The notes under the pieces: model-generated
What the model was told of the DNA's origin: nothing
Seen by the model: the letters and a program-made list of their open reading frames with translations, nothing else
The model's database searches: none
Assembly (NCBI GenBank): GCA_943370295.1
Contig: CALRQL020000009.1
Span: 1 to 64,000 of the forward strand
From: SB11 sp943370295
Lineage (GTDB): Bacteria; Bacteroidota; Bacteroidia; UBA8524
DNA: 64,000 nt
Direction of reading: 5' to 3'
Translations under genes and position numbers: made by a program
Shown here: in pieces, positions 34,400 through 43,837 of the stretch
How the letters are laid out: each line of letters opens with the position of its first letter
How positions within the stretch are numbered: position 1 is the first letter of the stretch

Positions 34400-34497
34400 G
34401 GGACATGCGGGACAGCGGGACAGTTTTACCAAACGCGCTAAAACAAAGAAGGTCGCATGGTTTTATCGATTCAATTTTAGTGGGACAGTTTGGGACA
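34400..34497. repeat. Five GGGACA direct repeats upstream of rnpB
   Basis: GGGACA occurs at 34400, 34409, 34417, 34482 and 34492. The first three are spaced 8-9 bases apart. They lie in the gene-free 205-base stretch between the rnpB promoter and the TonB receptor 3' end. The role is unknown. Confidence 0.4.
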
Positions 34498-34579
34498 ATG
34501 ATCCAAAAGCAATTTGCCATTTACTAATTGAAAATCACATTCACCGTTCCTTAATTTTCAACGTAAGTCTGCCAAAAGG

Positions 34580-37324
34580 TTACTTCCAATGTGGTAAATC
34601 AACAGTGGCACTAAAGTATATCAGCCTACCAATTTTAGGGCCGCCATATACTTGTATCACTTTGTTATTAAGCACGTTGTTTGCTCCCAACTTAAAGGTG
34701 GTATAGATTCTTGATACCACATAGTTAGCTTGCACATCTACCATGTCATACGTAGGCACATCACCTGTAAACTGCGGCGAGCCTTCAAACCTAAAGCCTT
34801 GCACCCAACGGTAGTTAATCCCGTAGCCCCAGTTACGTATGCGCAAGTTGCCAATCTTGCTGCTTATCTCGCGCCCGTTTATACCCACATTAAACTTATG
34901 GGCAGGAGTGTTAAATGCCGGGATAATAGGGTCGGTACTGCCACGACGGTCAAGAATATTCCAACTGTAATTGCCTACAAAATTCAGGTAGTTTTTATAG
35001 TAATAATTAATACCTGCTGAGAAACCGGTAGTGGTTACCGCATCTTTAGAGTTGGTGGTTACGCGGTACACATCGGTACGGGTAGGAAAATTTGTGTTGG
35101 TATCTATCTCAAGGTCAACCCCTATTTTATACCCCAAAAAGTCGTTGTAAATGCTGTAATAATAACTCGCATCTATAAAAATATTTTTGTTGATAGTGGT
35201 ACGATAACCTACTTCCGCTGTTTTCACGCGCTCAGGTTTCACAGGGTCCACATCAAAATATTGCAGGTTATTACGGTTTAAACTATTAAGGTAGGTAATG
35301 TAAGAATCAGTAGTAACCAAATTTTTATACCCTTCAAGGTTGCCTACCAATGTTGCACGGCCAACATTTAAAAAGAAATACTGATCGGTAAGCGTGGGGT
35401 TACGGATAGCAGAGGCAAATGAAACACGGAAAACATGTTCCTTTTCGGTATAAACAAAAGATACTGCGGGCGACACCAACAGTCTAAAATTTTGGTTTTT
35501 ATCAACCCTAACAGTTGCATTCACTTTCAGCTTTTCTTTTGCCAGCTTCTTCTCTCCCCCTGCATAAATACCGTATTCAAAATTACTGATGCGCCTGCCG
35601 TTTGTATCCGAAAAGATAGTCCCCTCAGAATACGGACGGTACAATCGTGCACTGCCCCCAACAGTAATCTCTGCAAACTTTGGGGTAAACTTATACTCAC
35701 CTTGTGCGTGGTAAAGTGCAGACTTATCAAAAAATAACGAGCCACCTTCGGTAATTTTACGACTGATGGTAGCGCGCAAAGCTGAGTCGTACTGAGGTGT
35801 ACCGGGCTCGTAGCGGGGAGTATTGAAAAAATTTTTAGAATCGGCAAAATCACTGGTTTCGTTGTGCCATTTCACAAACGAATCGCGGTAGTTGTTTTGC
35901 ACAAAATCCTGCCTACGCTGCTGCAACGTTGTATCGCCTGATTGGAAAGGTGGAAAACCGGGCAATGCCCTTACCCGTTTATCAATATTTTGGTTCCAAT
36001 AGTTGGCATAATCAATTCCCCACTTAGCATCTTCTTTTGAGTTGTTTTGCATGATAAGTGCCGTGCGGAAGGCATCGTAAGAATTACCGGCATTTTCATG
36101 GGTGGCGTAAACCCTAAAGAAAAACTTATTCTCTTTGCGTATCTCTACTTTGTTCTGAAAAAACAAAATATCACGCAAACTAAACCTATTATCGCCTTGA
36201 TAAACAGTTGTTCCTGTACCAAAGTTAAACGTATAAATAGCCTCTATGTCTTTTTTAAGTTTATAGTGAGCGGCAACCCCTAGCTTAGCGTTTTTGGTGT
36301 TGTAGTCTACCAAATCGGTTTCTTTGTACCCTGTGCGGTGATACGTTCCCAAACCGGGCGACGATACTTGACCTGTGCCACTCGATTCATCACCGTAAAT
36401 ATTAACAGCATCCCAACCTCCGGGATTACCGGTTTTTGAACGGGATTGTGGGGTTGCCTCATAATTTTCGGCTTCCCAATCACGGGCACCCATGTAGAAA
36501 AAGTTAAACTTATAGGCAAATTTCTCTTCGCCCTTTTTGTTTTTAAATACTTGCGCAAAACGCACAGCGGTTTCGTGCAGGCTGCGTTCACCCACCTTCA
36601 CTTGCGCTATCAACCCCTGATGCTGGAAAGGGCTTTTGGTGGTCATGTTTATCACCCCGTTAAATGCATTGGGACCATAATATGCACCACTGGCACCTAC
36701 AATCAAATCTACCTTTTGTATATCAAGTTCGCTGGCTCCCAAAAAATTACCCAATGAAAAATTAAGTCCGGGAGCTTGGTTATCACTGCCGTCTATCAAT
36801 TGCAGCGAACGTACAGGCGAAGTGCTGTTGAACCCTCGTGTATTTATGATTTTGAAGCCAATACTGGCTGAGGTTAAATCAACCCCTTTTAAATGCGAAA
36901 GCCCTTCGTAAAAATTGGCAGCAGGTGTTTCTTTAATCGATAATTGGTCTAATGTTTCAACCGTAAGCGGGGCTTGCTTTTGCTTTTCAGTGATACGTAT
37001 GTCGGTTACTTCTACCTCGCCCACCGTTTGCACCAGTGGCTCCAGCCTCACCGTCAATGCCTTCGTATTTTTAACCTCAATTTCTTGCGATAAATACCCC
37101 ATAAAACTCACCACCACCACTACGGGCAAGGGTTGCTTCACTTCCAACGTAAAGTTACCGTCCAAATCGGTAACAACTCCTGTTTTTGCTACTTTCAGCA
37201 CTACCGATGCCCCCACTAAATCTTCGTTGGTTTCGGCATCTTTCACTTTACCCTTTATAAATGTTTGGGCTTTTAGCGATACAGATATAAAAAAAAGGGT
37301 TATTACAGTAGCAATAAACTTCAT
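34580..37324 (-). CDS. TonB-dependent outer membrane receptor (SusC-like N-terminal module)
   Basis: A 914-residue receptor. The ATG at 37324 opens a signal peptide (MKFIATVITLFFISVSLKAQ); the 69 bases before are in frame but not signal-like. A CarboxypepD_reg-like beta-sandwich (FIKGKVKDAETNEDLVGASV) is followed by a plug with FNGVINMTTKSP and a long barrel ending GRLIYFSATVDLPHWK. No SusD-like lipoprotein is next to it, so this is a stand-alone receptor rather than a PUL pair. The substrate is not clear from sequence. It is 105 bases upstream of rnpB on the same strand. Confidence 0.88.
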   Translation of the reverse strand: MKFIATVITLFFISVSLKAQTFIKGKVKDAETNEDLVGASVVLKVAKTGVVTDLDGNFTLEVKQPLPVVVVVSFMGYLSQEIEVKNTKALTVRLEPLVQTVGEVEVTDIRITEKQKQAPLTVETLDQLSIKETPAANFYEGLSHLKGVDLTSASIGFKIINTRGFNSTSPVRSLQLIDGSDNQAPGLNFSLGNFLGASELDIQKVDLIVGASGAYYGPNAFNGVINMTTKSPFQHQGLIAQVKVGERSLHETAVRFAQVFKNKKGEEKFAYKFNFFYMGARDWEAENYEATPQSRSKTGNPGGWDAVNIYGDESSGTGQVSSPGLGTYHRTGYKETDLVDYNTKNAKLGVAAHYKLKKDIEAIYTFNFGTGTTVYQGDNRFSLRDILFFQNKVEIRKENKFFFRVYATHENAGNSYDAFRTALIMQNNSKEDAKWGIDYANYWNQNIDKRVRALPGFPPFQSGDTTLQQRRQDFVQNNYRDSFVKWHNETSDFADSKNFFNTPRYEPGTPQYDSALRATISRKITEGGSLFFDKSALYHAQGEYKFTPKFAEITVGGSARLYRPYSEGTIFSDTNGRRISNFEYGIYAGGEKKLAKEKLKVNATVRVDKNQNFRLLVSPAVSFVYTEKEHVFRVSFASAIRNPTLTDQYFFLNVGRATLVGNLEGYKNLVTTDSYITYLNSLNRNNLQYFDVDPVKPERVKTAEVGYRTTINKNIFIDASYYYSIYNDFLGYKIGVDLEIDTNTNFPTRTDVYRVTTNSKDAVTTTGFSAGINYYYKNYLNFVGNYSWNILDRRGSTDPIIPAFNTPAHKFNVGINGREISSKIGNLRIRNWGYGINYRWVQGFRFEGSPQFTGDVPTYDMVDVQANYVVSRIYTTFKLGANNVLNNKVIQVYGGPKIGRLIYFSATVDLPHWK

Positions 37325-37412
37325 CAGCTTTGTTGGTAATTGGTTTGTAAATATATACCAAACCACCAAAATACCTAATGGTTCATGCACCAAAAAAATA
37401 ACCCTTTCAAAA

Positions 37413-37907
37413 TCAACTATTCAGCCTGTACCAGGCAATCACATCCGTTTGCGGTATTTTACCCTCAAAACCCAACGCCCGCAGCTTATCAACCACTTGA
37501 CCCCTGTGGTAGCTGCTATGGTGTGTTATCTGCAACAAAATCTGATAAATAGGCTGTTCAAACGTTTTACCTTGCAAGTTTGTGTAGTGCAACATTTCTG
37601 TTAAATAACTATCTGTTTTTTCAGCCAGCAGCCTCACATAATTTTCACTACTTACCAAAATCGCTTTGCGCAAAGCGTTATAATCACCTTCAAAATTTTT
37701 TGAGGGCATAGCCGCACTTGCATTACCGGTTAGGCGGTTGTACCATACCGTTTGCGCATCCCAAATGTGTGTGTATAATGCCTTTATGCTGTTATAGCTT
37801 CCTTTTGCTTCAGCAGCAAATAAATCTTCAGGTATCAGCTCAAGCAAGGTTTGGTTAGCCCAATGATTTGCTGCATGCAACTCTTTTAAAATATTTATTG
37901 AATTCAT
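37413..37907 (-). CDS. DinB-like / DfrB four-helix metal-binding protein
   Basis: A 164-residue protein of the DinB/YfiT superfamily: HAANHWANQTLLELIP near the start, LYTHIWDAQTVWYNRLTG (first metal His) and ITHHSSYHRGQVVDKLR (the other two His) match the three-histidine metal site. Family members are thiol transferases (such as bacillithiol S-transferases) or DNA-damage-induced proteins; the exact activity is not predictable. It has a good promoter upstream with a palindrome in the spacer, so it is probably regulated on its own. Confidence 0.85.
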   Translation of the reverse strand: MNSINILKELHAANHWANQTLLELIPEDLFAAEAKGSYNSIKALYTHIWDAQTVWYNRLTGNASAAMPSKNFEGDYNALRKAILVSSENYVRLLAEKTDSYLTEMLHYTNLQGKTFEQPIYQILLQITHHSSYHRGQVVDKLRALGFEGKIPQTDVIAWYRLNS

Positions 37908-38234
37908 ATCACACTTTTATTTATGTAATTATTACGCAAATATAACCTAACAGTTGTTAGTTACAAGAAATTAAATGCTTTTTTTGTGTGCTACGTACAC
38001 AAAAAATCACTTCCCACCTAAAATACAAACCCTTAACCTTGCATTGGTCTTTTTAACACAACCAAACGTTAAATGTTTCAACGATAACTCTTCACTTTTC
38101 GACGAACGTAATACCTCATCATACCCATGCAGCGTTTTAGTGGTGGTTGTAATCATATATTTGAATAAATTGCCATTGCAACCCACTGATTAAAAGCTAA
38201 TACAACTACAAAACCCACAAATGTTAATTGCTAT
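37908..38234. other. Divergent intergenic region between the DinB-like and OMP-like genes
   Basis: About 327 bases. It contains the DinB-like promoter (37937-37966) with an operator-like palindrome, and an AT hairpin (TTTTTTGTGT at 37980-37989 with ACACAAAAAA at 37997-38006). No plus-strand promoter to the OMP-like gene was obvious. No small gene could be supported. Confidence 0.5.
37937..37966 (-). promoter_or_regulatory. Promoter of the DinB-like gene with operator-like palindrome
   Basis: On the minus strand: TTG (37966-37964), 19 bases, then TATATTTG (37944-37937), a complete match to the Bacteroidota consensus. Transcription would begin near 37930. The spacer contains CTAACA-GT-TGTTAG (37947-37960), a perfect inverted repeat well placed for a repressor. 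Confidence 0.7.
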
Positions 38235-38906
38235 ATGAAACTCAAACTAATCGTTATTTCATTTTTACTTCTTTCTCAAGCTGCATTTGCCCAAACAGAT
38301 GACGAACTAAAACCTGAACACCAAATAGGAGTAAATGCAACACTTTTTATAAAACAGTTTTTATCGTTTAACAACACTATAGCCGGAAGCAGCCCTTTTT
38401 TGGTAACCTATAAATACATCGAAAGCAACCAAGGCTGGCGTATTGGTGTAGGTGGCAGTAATGCAAGCACAAAAAACAATTCAAACACCATTTTTGGGGC
38501 AAGCTCTAACTCAAGCTTGCTTATTGACACCCGCTTGGGATACGAATGGCAAAAGGGACTTGATAAACGTTGGCTGTTATACTATGGCGTTGATGCGGTT
38601 TACTCATACTCTAAATTTCGCTTTACTACCAACGCAATTGGAGGAGGCTTCCCACAAAAGATAGAAGAGGTTATTTCAAGTAATGAAGGCTTTTCTGCCG
38701 GTGGCGGCCCCATTTTAGGTGTTGAGTTTAAAATAAGTAAGCGCATCAGATTAAATGCAGAAACTACTGCGTATGCAACTTATAGTGAAACCCGCAGACG
38801 CGAAATAAACACACAATTTATAGGGTTTGAGCGCAACGACTATAGTGCATCCTCTAGGATGTCTATTACGGTACCCACCTCTATATTTTTTATTATTAAC
38901 ATTTAG
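38235..38906 (+). CDS. Outer-membrane beta-barrel-like protein 1 of a paralogous pair
   Basis: A 223-residue secreted protein. The signal peptide ends AAFAQ. The mature part is rich in alternating hydrophobic beta-strands (LLIDTRLGYEWQKG, LLYYGVDAVYSYSKF, GPILGVEFKISKRIRLNAET) and ends in IFFIINI with an aromatic/hydrophobic terminus, as in small outer-membrane barrels. I do not recognise a named family. The neighbour downstream is clearly related (LLKHQLGINSTAFVKEFLSF versus PEHQIGVNATLFIKQFLSF). It precedes three di-haem peroxidase lipoproteins and may be cotranscribed with them. Confidence 0.7.
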   Translation: MKLKLIVISFLLLSQAAFAQTDDELKPEHQIGVNATLFIKQFLSFNNTIAGSSPFLVTYKYIESNQGWRIGVGGSNASTKNNSNTIFGASSNSSLLIDTRLGYEWQKGLDKRWLLYYGVDAVYSYSKFRFTTNAIGGGFPQKIEEVISSNEGFSAGGGPILGVEFKISKRIRLNAETTAYATYSETRRREINTQFIGFERNDYSASSRMSITVPTSIFFIINI

Positions 38907-38977
38907 TATAATATTTTCGACAAACTGCATTGAAAAACATTGACTTACATAAAAAATCGCGTAATTTTATACTTGCA

Positions 38978-39655
38978 ATGCTGCAATTAAAAGTATGTAT
39001 TACTGCACTGCTACTTTTTGCAACAATTGCAAGTGTTACAGCGCAGGATACCGCTAAACAACTATTAAAACATCAACTAGGAATTAACTCAACCGCTTTT
39101 GTGAAAGAATTTCTATCGTTCAATACCATTACTACTGTAGCAGATAACCCTTATCTGATAACCTATAAATACACGATGGGTGGTAATACTGCATTGCGTG
39201 CCGGATTGGGATTGAGGATACTTTCGCAAAAACAATCGTCAACCACAATATTAAACGTACCCGACTCAAGCTTGATTAACTATTACTTGCGCATTGGTTA
39301 CGAAAAGCAGTTTACCCTGGCTAAACGTTGGATAGGCTATGCCGGTTGCGATATACGCTGGGAATACGAAAAATCAGTTTCAAAAACTACAGTGGTACCA
39401 TCACCCACAAACCAAGTATCTACTATTACCACAAAAAACCTTGCATTGGGGGCAGGCCCGGTACTTGGGATTGAATTTATTATGACACGTAGACTTAGCA
39501 TAAGCGCTGAAGGAGCATTGCTTTACTTTTACAATGAGGATAAAATGACAGTGGAAGATAGTAGGTACCCCTCGTTAACTACCAGTGATTTTAGCGCAAG
39601 AAACAACGTCGCATTTTCATTTCCCACAACTATATACTTTATAATAAAGATATGA
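38978..39655 (+). CDS. Outer-membrane beta-barrel-like protein 2 of a paralogous pair
   Basis: A 225-residue protein from the ATG at 38978; a TTG 48 bases earlier would put 16 charged residues before the signal peptide. The signal peptide ends VTAQ. It shares its start (HQLGINSTAFVKEFLSF), its central YYLRIGYEKQF and its ending (PTTIYFIIKI) with the preceding protein, so the pair arose by duplication. Its stop overlaps the start of the first peroxidase gene (ATGA), which indicates translational coupling and a shared function, for example a membrane scaffold for the peroxidases. Confidence 0.72.
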   Translation: MLQLKVCITALLLFATIASVTAQDTAKQLLKHQLGINSTAFVKEFLSFNTITTVADNPYLITYKYTMGGNTALRAGLGLRILSQKQSSTTILNVPDSSLINYYLRIGYEKQFTLAKRWIGYAGCDIRWEYEKSVSKTTVVPSPTNQVSTITTKNLALGAGPVLGIEFIMTRRLSISAEGALLYFYNEDKMTVEDSRYPSLTTSDFSARNNVAFSFPTTIYFIIKI

Positions 39656-40794
39656 AAACTAACACTATCAAATGGGCTTCATTATTTGCATCGGCTTTGC
39701 TATTGGCCGTTGCCTGCAAACGCGAAGCTCCCAAAACCGAAGAGAACTTTAAAGCCCCCTTACTTGCACAATCGGCCTTTGATTATGAATCAGGCACTAC
39801 TCATGTATTTTTCTTTGACAGACAAGGAAATAGAATAACGATTAATAACGACGTAGCTGCACTGGGAAGGGTATTGTTTTATGAGAAGTTCATGTCGGTA
39901 AACAATGCCGTATCATGCGGCAGCTGCCATAAACAAGAAAACGCCTTTGCCGACCCTAACCGTTTTAGCGTTGGGTTTGCTGCCGGACTTGGCACCCGAA
40001 ATGCCCCACCGATATTTAACCTAGGGGCTATCGGAAACTTTTTTTGGGATAGCCGAGCTACCGACTTGCATGAAATGGTGCTAATGCCCGTGCGCCATAA
40101 CGTAGAAATGGGTATGGAAAAGATTGAAATTCTTGAGGCAAAACTTAATAAAGTGCCATACTATGCAGAGTTGTTTACAAAAGCCTTTGGTAGCCCAAAA
40201 GTTACAAAAGAAGGCATGAGCAAAGCACTGGCACAGTTTATCTTATCCATCCGCTCTGAGAATACTTTGTTCGAAAAAATCGGTGTTGATGCTTTAAATG
40301 CTCAACAAAGGCATGGCTTTGATGTTTTTAATACATTGCATTGCCAATCCTGCCATGGTGCTGCTACGGCTCCGTACTATAACAGCAGTTCATTTAATAT
40401 AGGCCTTGAAAAAAACTATACAGACAAGGGCGTTGGTAGTGTTACAAATTCAAGTAACATGGAAGGCTTTTTTAAAGCACCTCCTTTACGAAACTTAGCG
40501 GTAACAGCCCCTTATATGCACGATGGACGTTTTGCTACTCTTGAAGAAGTAGTTGAGCATTATAACTCAGGAGTTGTTAACCATCCTAATTTGTCGTCAC
40601 AGCTTAGAGTTGTAAAGCCAAATGGAGGAGGTTGGGGTAATAATAACACTTCAACACCAAAACTTAACGAGTTTGGGATTCCCACTCTTGAGCTAACTCC
40701 GCAGGATAAAGCCGACCTTGTAGCCTTTTTGAAATCGCTGAAAGATGATAAGCTGCTTAACGACTCAAAATATTCTGACCCATTTAATTATTGA
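39652..40794 (+). CDS. Di-haem cytochrome c peroxidase lipoprotein, copy 1
   Basis: A 380-residue lipoprotein (lipobox at Cys22, AVACKREAP). It has the two-domain CCP/MauG fold with CGSCH (89-93) and CQSCH (231-235) haem motifs, LGRVLFYEKF near the start and APYMHDGRFATLEEVVEHYN near the end. It reduces H2O2, or oxidises a partner, at the periplasmic side of a membrane. It is the most divergent of three tandem copies, with an insertion (about residues 45-65) absent in the others. Its ATG overlaps the stop of the preceding outer-membrane-like gene by 4 bases. Confidence 0.92.
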   Translation: MKTNTIKWASLFASALLLAVACKREAPKTEENFKAPLLAQSAFDYESGTTHVFFFDRQGNRITINNDVAALGRVLFYEKFMSVNNAVSCGSCHKQENAFADPNRFSVGFAAGLGTRNAPPIFNLGAIGNFFWDSRATDLHEMVLMPVRHNVEMGMEKIEILEAKLNKVPYYAELFTKAFGSPKVTKEGMSKALAQFILSIRSENTLFEKIGVDALNAQQRHGFDVFNTLHCQSCHGAATAPYYNSSSFNIGLEKNYTDKGVGSVTNSSNMEGFFKAPPLRNLAVTAPYMHDGRFATLEEVVEHYNSGVVNHPNLSSQLRVVKPNGGGWGNNNTSTPKLNEFGIPTLELTPQDKADLVAFLKSLKDDKLLNDSKYSDPFNY

Positions 40795-40834
40795 TAAACG
40801 AATAAGTAATTAAGGGTTTAACAAAACTAAAACT

Positions 40835-41962
40835 ATGAAAAAACTAACAGCTCCATTATCGTTTGTTGTATCGGTAGTATTGCTTGTAGCAGCCTGCAAA
40901 CGCGATACACAGCGCACAGAACTGCCCTACACGAAGCCGGATTTACCTGCTACTCCTTTTAATTATGCCGGAGAACTGCCGTTTTCTTTAGGTTCTCCCA
41001 TAAGCAATGAAAAAGCCACACTGGGCAGGGTATTATTTTATGATAAACACCTATCGTTTAATAATGCGGTATCATGTGGCAGCTGCCACAAACAAGAAAA
41101 TGCCTTTGCCGATGATAAACGCTTTAGCGAAGGTTTTATTGGCGAAGTTGGAACCCGTAATACACCTGCAATATTTAACCTTAGCCCAACAGGGAGCTTA
41201 TTTTGGGACACCCGTTCATCAAACCTTAGAGAAATGGTTTTGATGCCTGTTAAACATCGCGAAGAAATGGGGCTTGAGGATATTAAAGTGCTGGAGAGTA
41301 AACTTGCAGAAATACCCTACTACGCTGATTTGTTTAAACAAGCCTTTGGTAGCGAAAAAATTACAGTTGATAAAATAAGTGAAGCCTTATCACAGTTTTT
41401 GCTTTCAATAAGAGCCACTAAATCTCCGTATGATAAATACAACGCAGGCAACAAAACTGAGTTAAATAACGAAGAAGAAGTGGGCATGGATTTGTATTTT
41501 AAAAGACTGCACTGCCAGCAATGTCATAGAGATGCTAACATAGGAGTATACTACCAACCCAGCTCATTTAATATAGGGCTGGATTATGAATACAAAGATG
41601 TTGGCGTAATGGGCATTACCAACAGAACCCAGCATGAGGGCTTTTTTAAAGCACCGCAACTGCGCAATCTTGCTTTTACGGCTCCATATATGCACGACGG
41701 TCGTTTTGCAACCCTTGAAGAGGTAGTAGAGCACTACAACTCAGGTGTGGTAAACCACCCCAATCTTTCGCAACAGTTAAAAGTAGTTACGGGGCATGGC
41801 TGGGGCAATAACAACAGCGGACAAGTGGTACGAAATAAGTTTGGCATGCCTACACTTGAATTAACTGAAACCGAAAAAAAGCAGTTAGTAGCATTTTTAA
41901 AAGCAATGTCTGACTATTCAATGGTTAAAGACATAAAATATTCCGACCCTTTTAAATATTGA
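40835..41962 (+). CDS. Di-haem cytochrome c peroxidase lipoprotein, copy 2
   Basis: A 375-residue lipoprotein (Cys21 in VAACKRDTQ) with haem motifs CGSCH (81-85) and CQQCH (227-231) and the conserved ending TAPYMHDGRFATLEEVVEHYN. It is very similar to copy 3 across the whole length (both have the segments KRDTQRTELPY, LGRVLFYDKHLSFNNAVS and HREEMGLEDIKVLE), so the duplication is recent. 40 bases separate it from copy 1. The electron donor is unknown. Confidence 0.92.
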   Translation: MKKLTAPLSFVVSVVLLVAACKRDTQRTELPYTKPDLPATPFNYAGELPFSLGSPISNEKATLGRVLFYDKHLSFNNAVSCGSCHKQENAFADDKRFSEGFIGEVGTRNTPAIFNLSPTGSLFWDTRSSNLREMVLMPVKHREEMGLEDIKVLESKLAEIPYYADLFKQAFGSEKITVDKISEALSQFLLSIRATKSPYDKYNAGNKTELNNEEEVGMDLYFKRLHCQQCHRDANIGVYYQPSSFNIGLDYEYKDVGVMGITNRTQHEGFFKAPQLRNLAFTAPYMHDGRFATLEEVVEHYNSGVVNHPNLSQQLKVVTGHGWGNNNSGQVVRNKFGMPTLELTETEKKQLVAFLKAMSDYSMVKDIKYSDPFKY

Positions 41963-42012
41963 TTGGGGGTAAGTGAAGGTTTGTTTGTATATTCGATATT
42001 GAAAACCAAATT

Positions 42013-43146
42013 ATGAAAAACGTAACCGTAAAATTATCTGCGCTGGCTGCATCGGTGGTCCTTTTGGTGGCAGCCTGCAAACGCGACACTCAACGCACGG
42101 AATTGCCTTACGAAAAACCGGATTTGCCCGCCACACCATTTGATTACACAAGTAATTTGGGTGGTAACTTTTTCGGGGTTCAAATTTCTGATGATAAAGC
42201 CACATTAGGCAGGGTGCTGTTTTATGATAAACACTTATCATTTAACAATGCGGTATCATGCGGTAGCTGTCATAAACAAGAAAATGCCTTTGCTGACGAT
42301 AAACGCTTTAGCGAAGGATTTATTGGAGAAATGGGCAGCCGCAACACTCCTCCTATTTTTAACCTTACTACCGGTGCCAATTTATTTTGGGATGCACGTG
42401 CCAACAACCTTTCTGATATGGTATTGATGCCTATTAAACACCGCGAAGAAATGGGTTTAGAGGACATCAAGGTATTGGAAAACAAACTGGCTGAAATACC
42501 TTATTACCCCGATTTGTTTAAGAAAGCTTTTGGCAATAAAAAGATTACGGTTGATAAAATAAGCGAGGCATTGGCAAGCTTCCTGCTATCAATACGTGCC
42601 AATAACTCGCCCTATGATAAGGCAATGAGAGGCACACACACCTTAAATGCCGAACAACAACGCGGCAGTACTTTGTACTTTACTAAGCTGCACTGCCAAG
42701 AGTGCCACAAAGATGCTAACAATACGTTTTCATACATGCCTGAGGTATTTAACATAGGACTTGAAAGCAAGTATAAAGACGAAGGTCGTAAGGGTATTAC
42801 CAATTCGCCCCAAGACGAAGGTTTCTTTAAGGCTCCACAACTTCGCAACCTTGCTTTTACTGCACCCTATATGCACGACGGACGTTTTGCTACGCTTGAA
42901 GAAGTAGTTGAACACTACAACTCTGAAGTGGTAAACCACCCCAATGTTTCGCACCAATTAAGCGAAGTAAAATCATTTGGAGGCTGGGGTAACAACAACG
43001 GCGGTCAAATAGTGCGCAACAAACACGGTATGCCTACCTTGGAACTTACTGAAACAGACAAAAAAGACTTGATTGCTTTCTTGAAAGCGATGTCAGACGA
43101 GAGTATGGTGAAAGACCCAAAATTTGCTGACCCGTTTAAGCAATAA
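42013..43146 (+). CDS. Di-haem cytochrome c peroxidase lipoprotein, copy 3
   Basis: A 377-residue lipoprotein (Cys22, VAACKRDTQ) with haem motifs CGSCH (83-87) and CQECH (228-232). Differences from copy 2 cluster in the second haem loop and just before it (LNAEQQRGSTLYF versus LNNEEEVGMDLYF). A short AT-rich stretch before it (TTG, 22 bases, TATATTCG) could be a promoter of its own, so copy 3 may be expressed separately. It is the last gene of the peroxidase cluster and is convergent with the sirtuin gene, with one base between the stops. Confidence 0.92.
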   Translation: MKNVTVKLSALAASVVLLVAACKRDTQRTELPYEKPDLPATPFDYTSNLGGNFFGVQISDDKATLGRVLFYDKHLSFNNAVSCGSCHKQENAFADDKRFSEGFIGEMGSRNTPPIFNLTTGANLFWDARANNLSDMVLMPIKHREEMGLEDIKVLENKLAEIPYYPDLFKKAFGNKKITVDKISEALASFLLSIRANNSPYDKAMRGTHTLNAEQQRGSTLYFTKLHCQECHKDANNTFSYMPEVFNIGLESKYKDEGRKGITNSPQDEGFFKAPQLRNLAFTAPYMHDGRFATLEEVVEHYNSEVVNHPNVSHQLSEVKSFGGWGNNNGGQIVRNKHGMPTLELTETDKKDLIAFLKAMSDESMVKDPKFADPFKQ

Positions 43147-43147
43147 T

Positions 43148-43837
43148 TTATAACTTAGCCAACAATATTTTCAATTCAGCCACCCCTTCGGTGGCTGTTT
43201 TGTTTAATACGGTTAGGTTTTTAACCCCGCTCACAGGTACTGCTTTAGGGTCAATCAAAAATTTAGGAATATGAGCCGGGGCATAGTGCAGCAGCCCTGC
43301 CGCAGGATACACCTGCAACGATGTACCGATTACCACCAATATATCGGCGCCATAGGTTATCACTGCCGCATTCTCCATCATAGGCACTTCTTCGCCAAAC
43401 CACACAATGTGCGGACGAAGTTGCGCACCGTCCTCGGCAGTATCGCCCATTTTTAACTCCCAACCGTCAAGGGTATACACCAACTCCTCGTCCATAATGC
43501 TGCGCACTTTCTTTAATTCACCGTGCAAATGGATAATATTGGTTGAGCCTGCACGTTCGTGCAAGTCATCTACGTTTTGGGTGATAATGTGTACATCAAA
43601 ATCCTGCTCTAGTTCAGCAAGCCCTATATGCCCTGCATTGGGTGCTACCTCAAACAACTGTTTGCGGCGTTGGTTATAAAACTCCATCACCAACTGGGGG
43701 TTCTTGTGCCAACCGTCAATACTGGCAACCTCCATCACATCGTGGTTCTCCCACAAACCGTCGCTGTCTCTAAATGTTTTTATTCCGCTTTCGGCACTCA
43801 TACCCGCGCCGGTAAGCACTACCAGTTTCTTTTTCAT
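43148..43837 (-). CDS. Sirtuin-type NAD-dependent protein deacylase without zinc cysteines
   Basis: A 229-residue Sir2 protein. GAGMSAESG (10-18), TQNVDDLH (86-93), the catalytic His105 in HLHGE and QLRPHIVWFGE are all present. Tyr54 and Arg57 (FYNQRRKQ) match the SIRT5/CobB pair that favours succinyl and malonyl groups. The zinc finger that normally follows HGE has no cysteine; in fact the protein contains no Cys at all. Family-level activity is likely, but the structural zinc is missing. The start codon overlaps the stop of the DUF1003 gene (ATGA), so the two are coupled. Confidence 0.93.
   Translation of the reverse strand: MKKKLVVLTGAGMSAESGIKTFRDSDGLWENHDVMEVASIDGWHKNPQLVMEFYNQRRKQLFEVAPNAGHIGLAELEQDFDVHIITQNVDDLHERAGSTNIIHLHGELKKVRSIMDEELVYTLDGWELKMGDTAEDGAQLRPHIVWFGEEVPMMENAAVITYGADILVVIGTSLQVYPAAGLLHYAPAHIPKFLIDPKAVPVSGVKNLTVLNKTATEGVAELKILLAKL

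Noticed and set aside
37979..38006. AT hairpin upstream of the outer-membrane-like gene as a terminator
   Set aside because: The stem has few GC pairs, and it lies far from any gene end on either strand, so termination is not supported.
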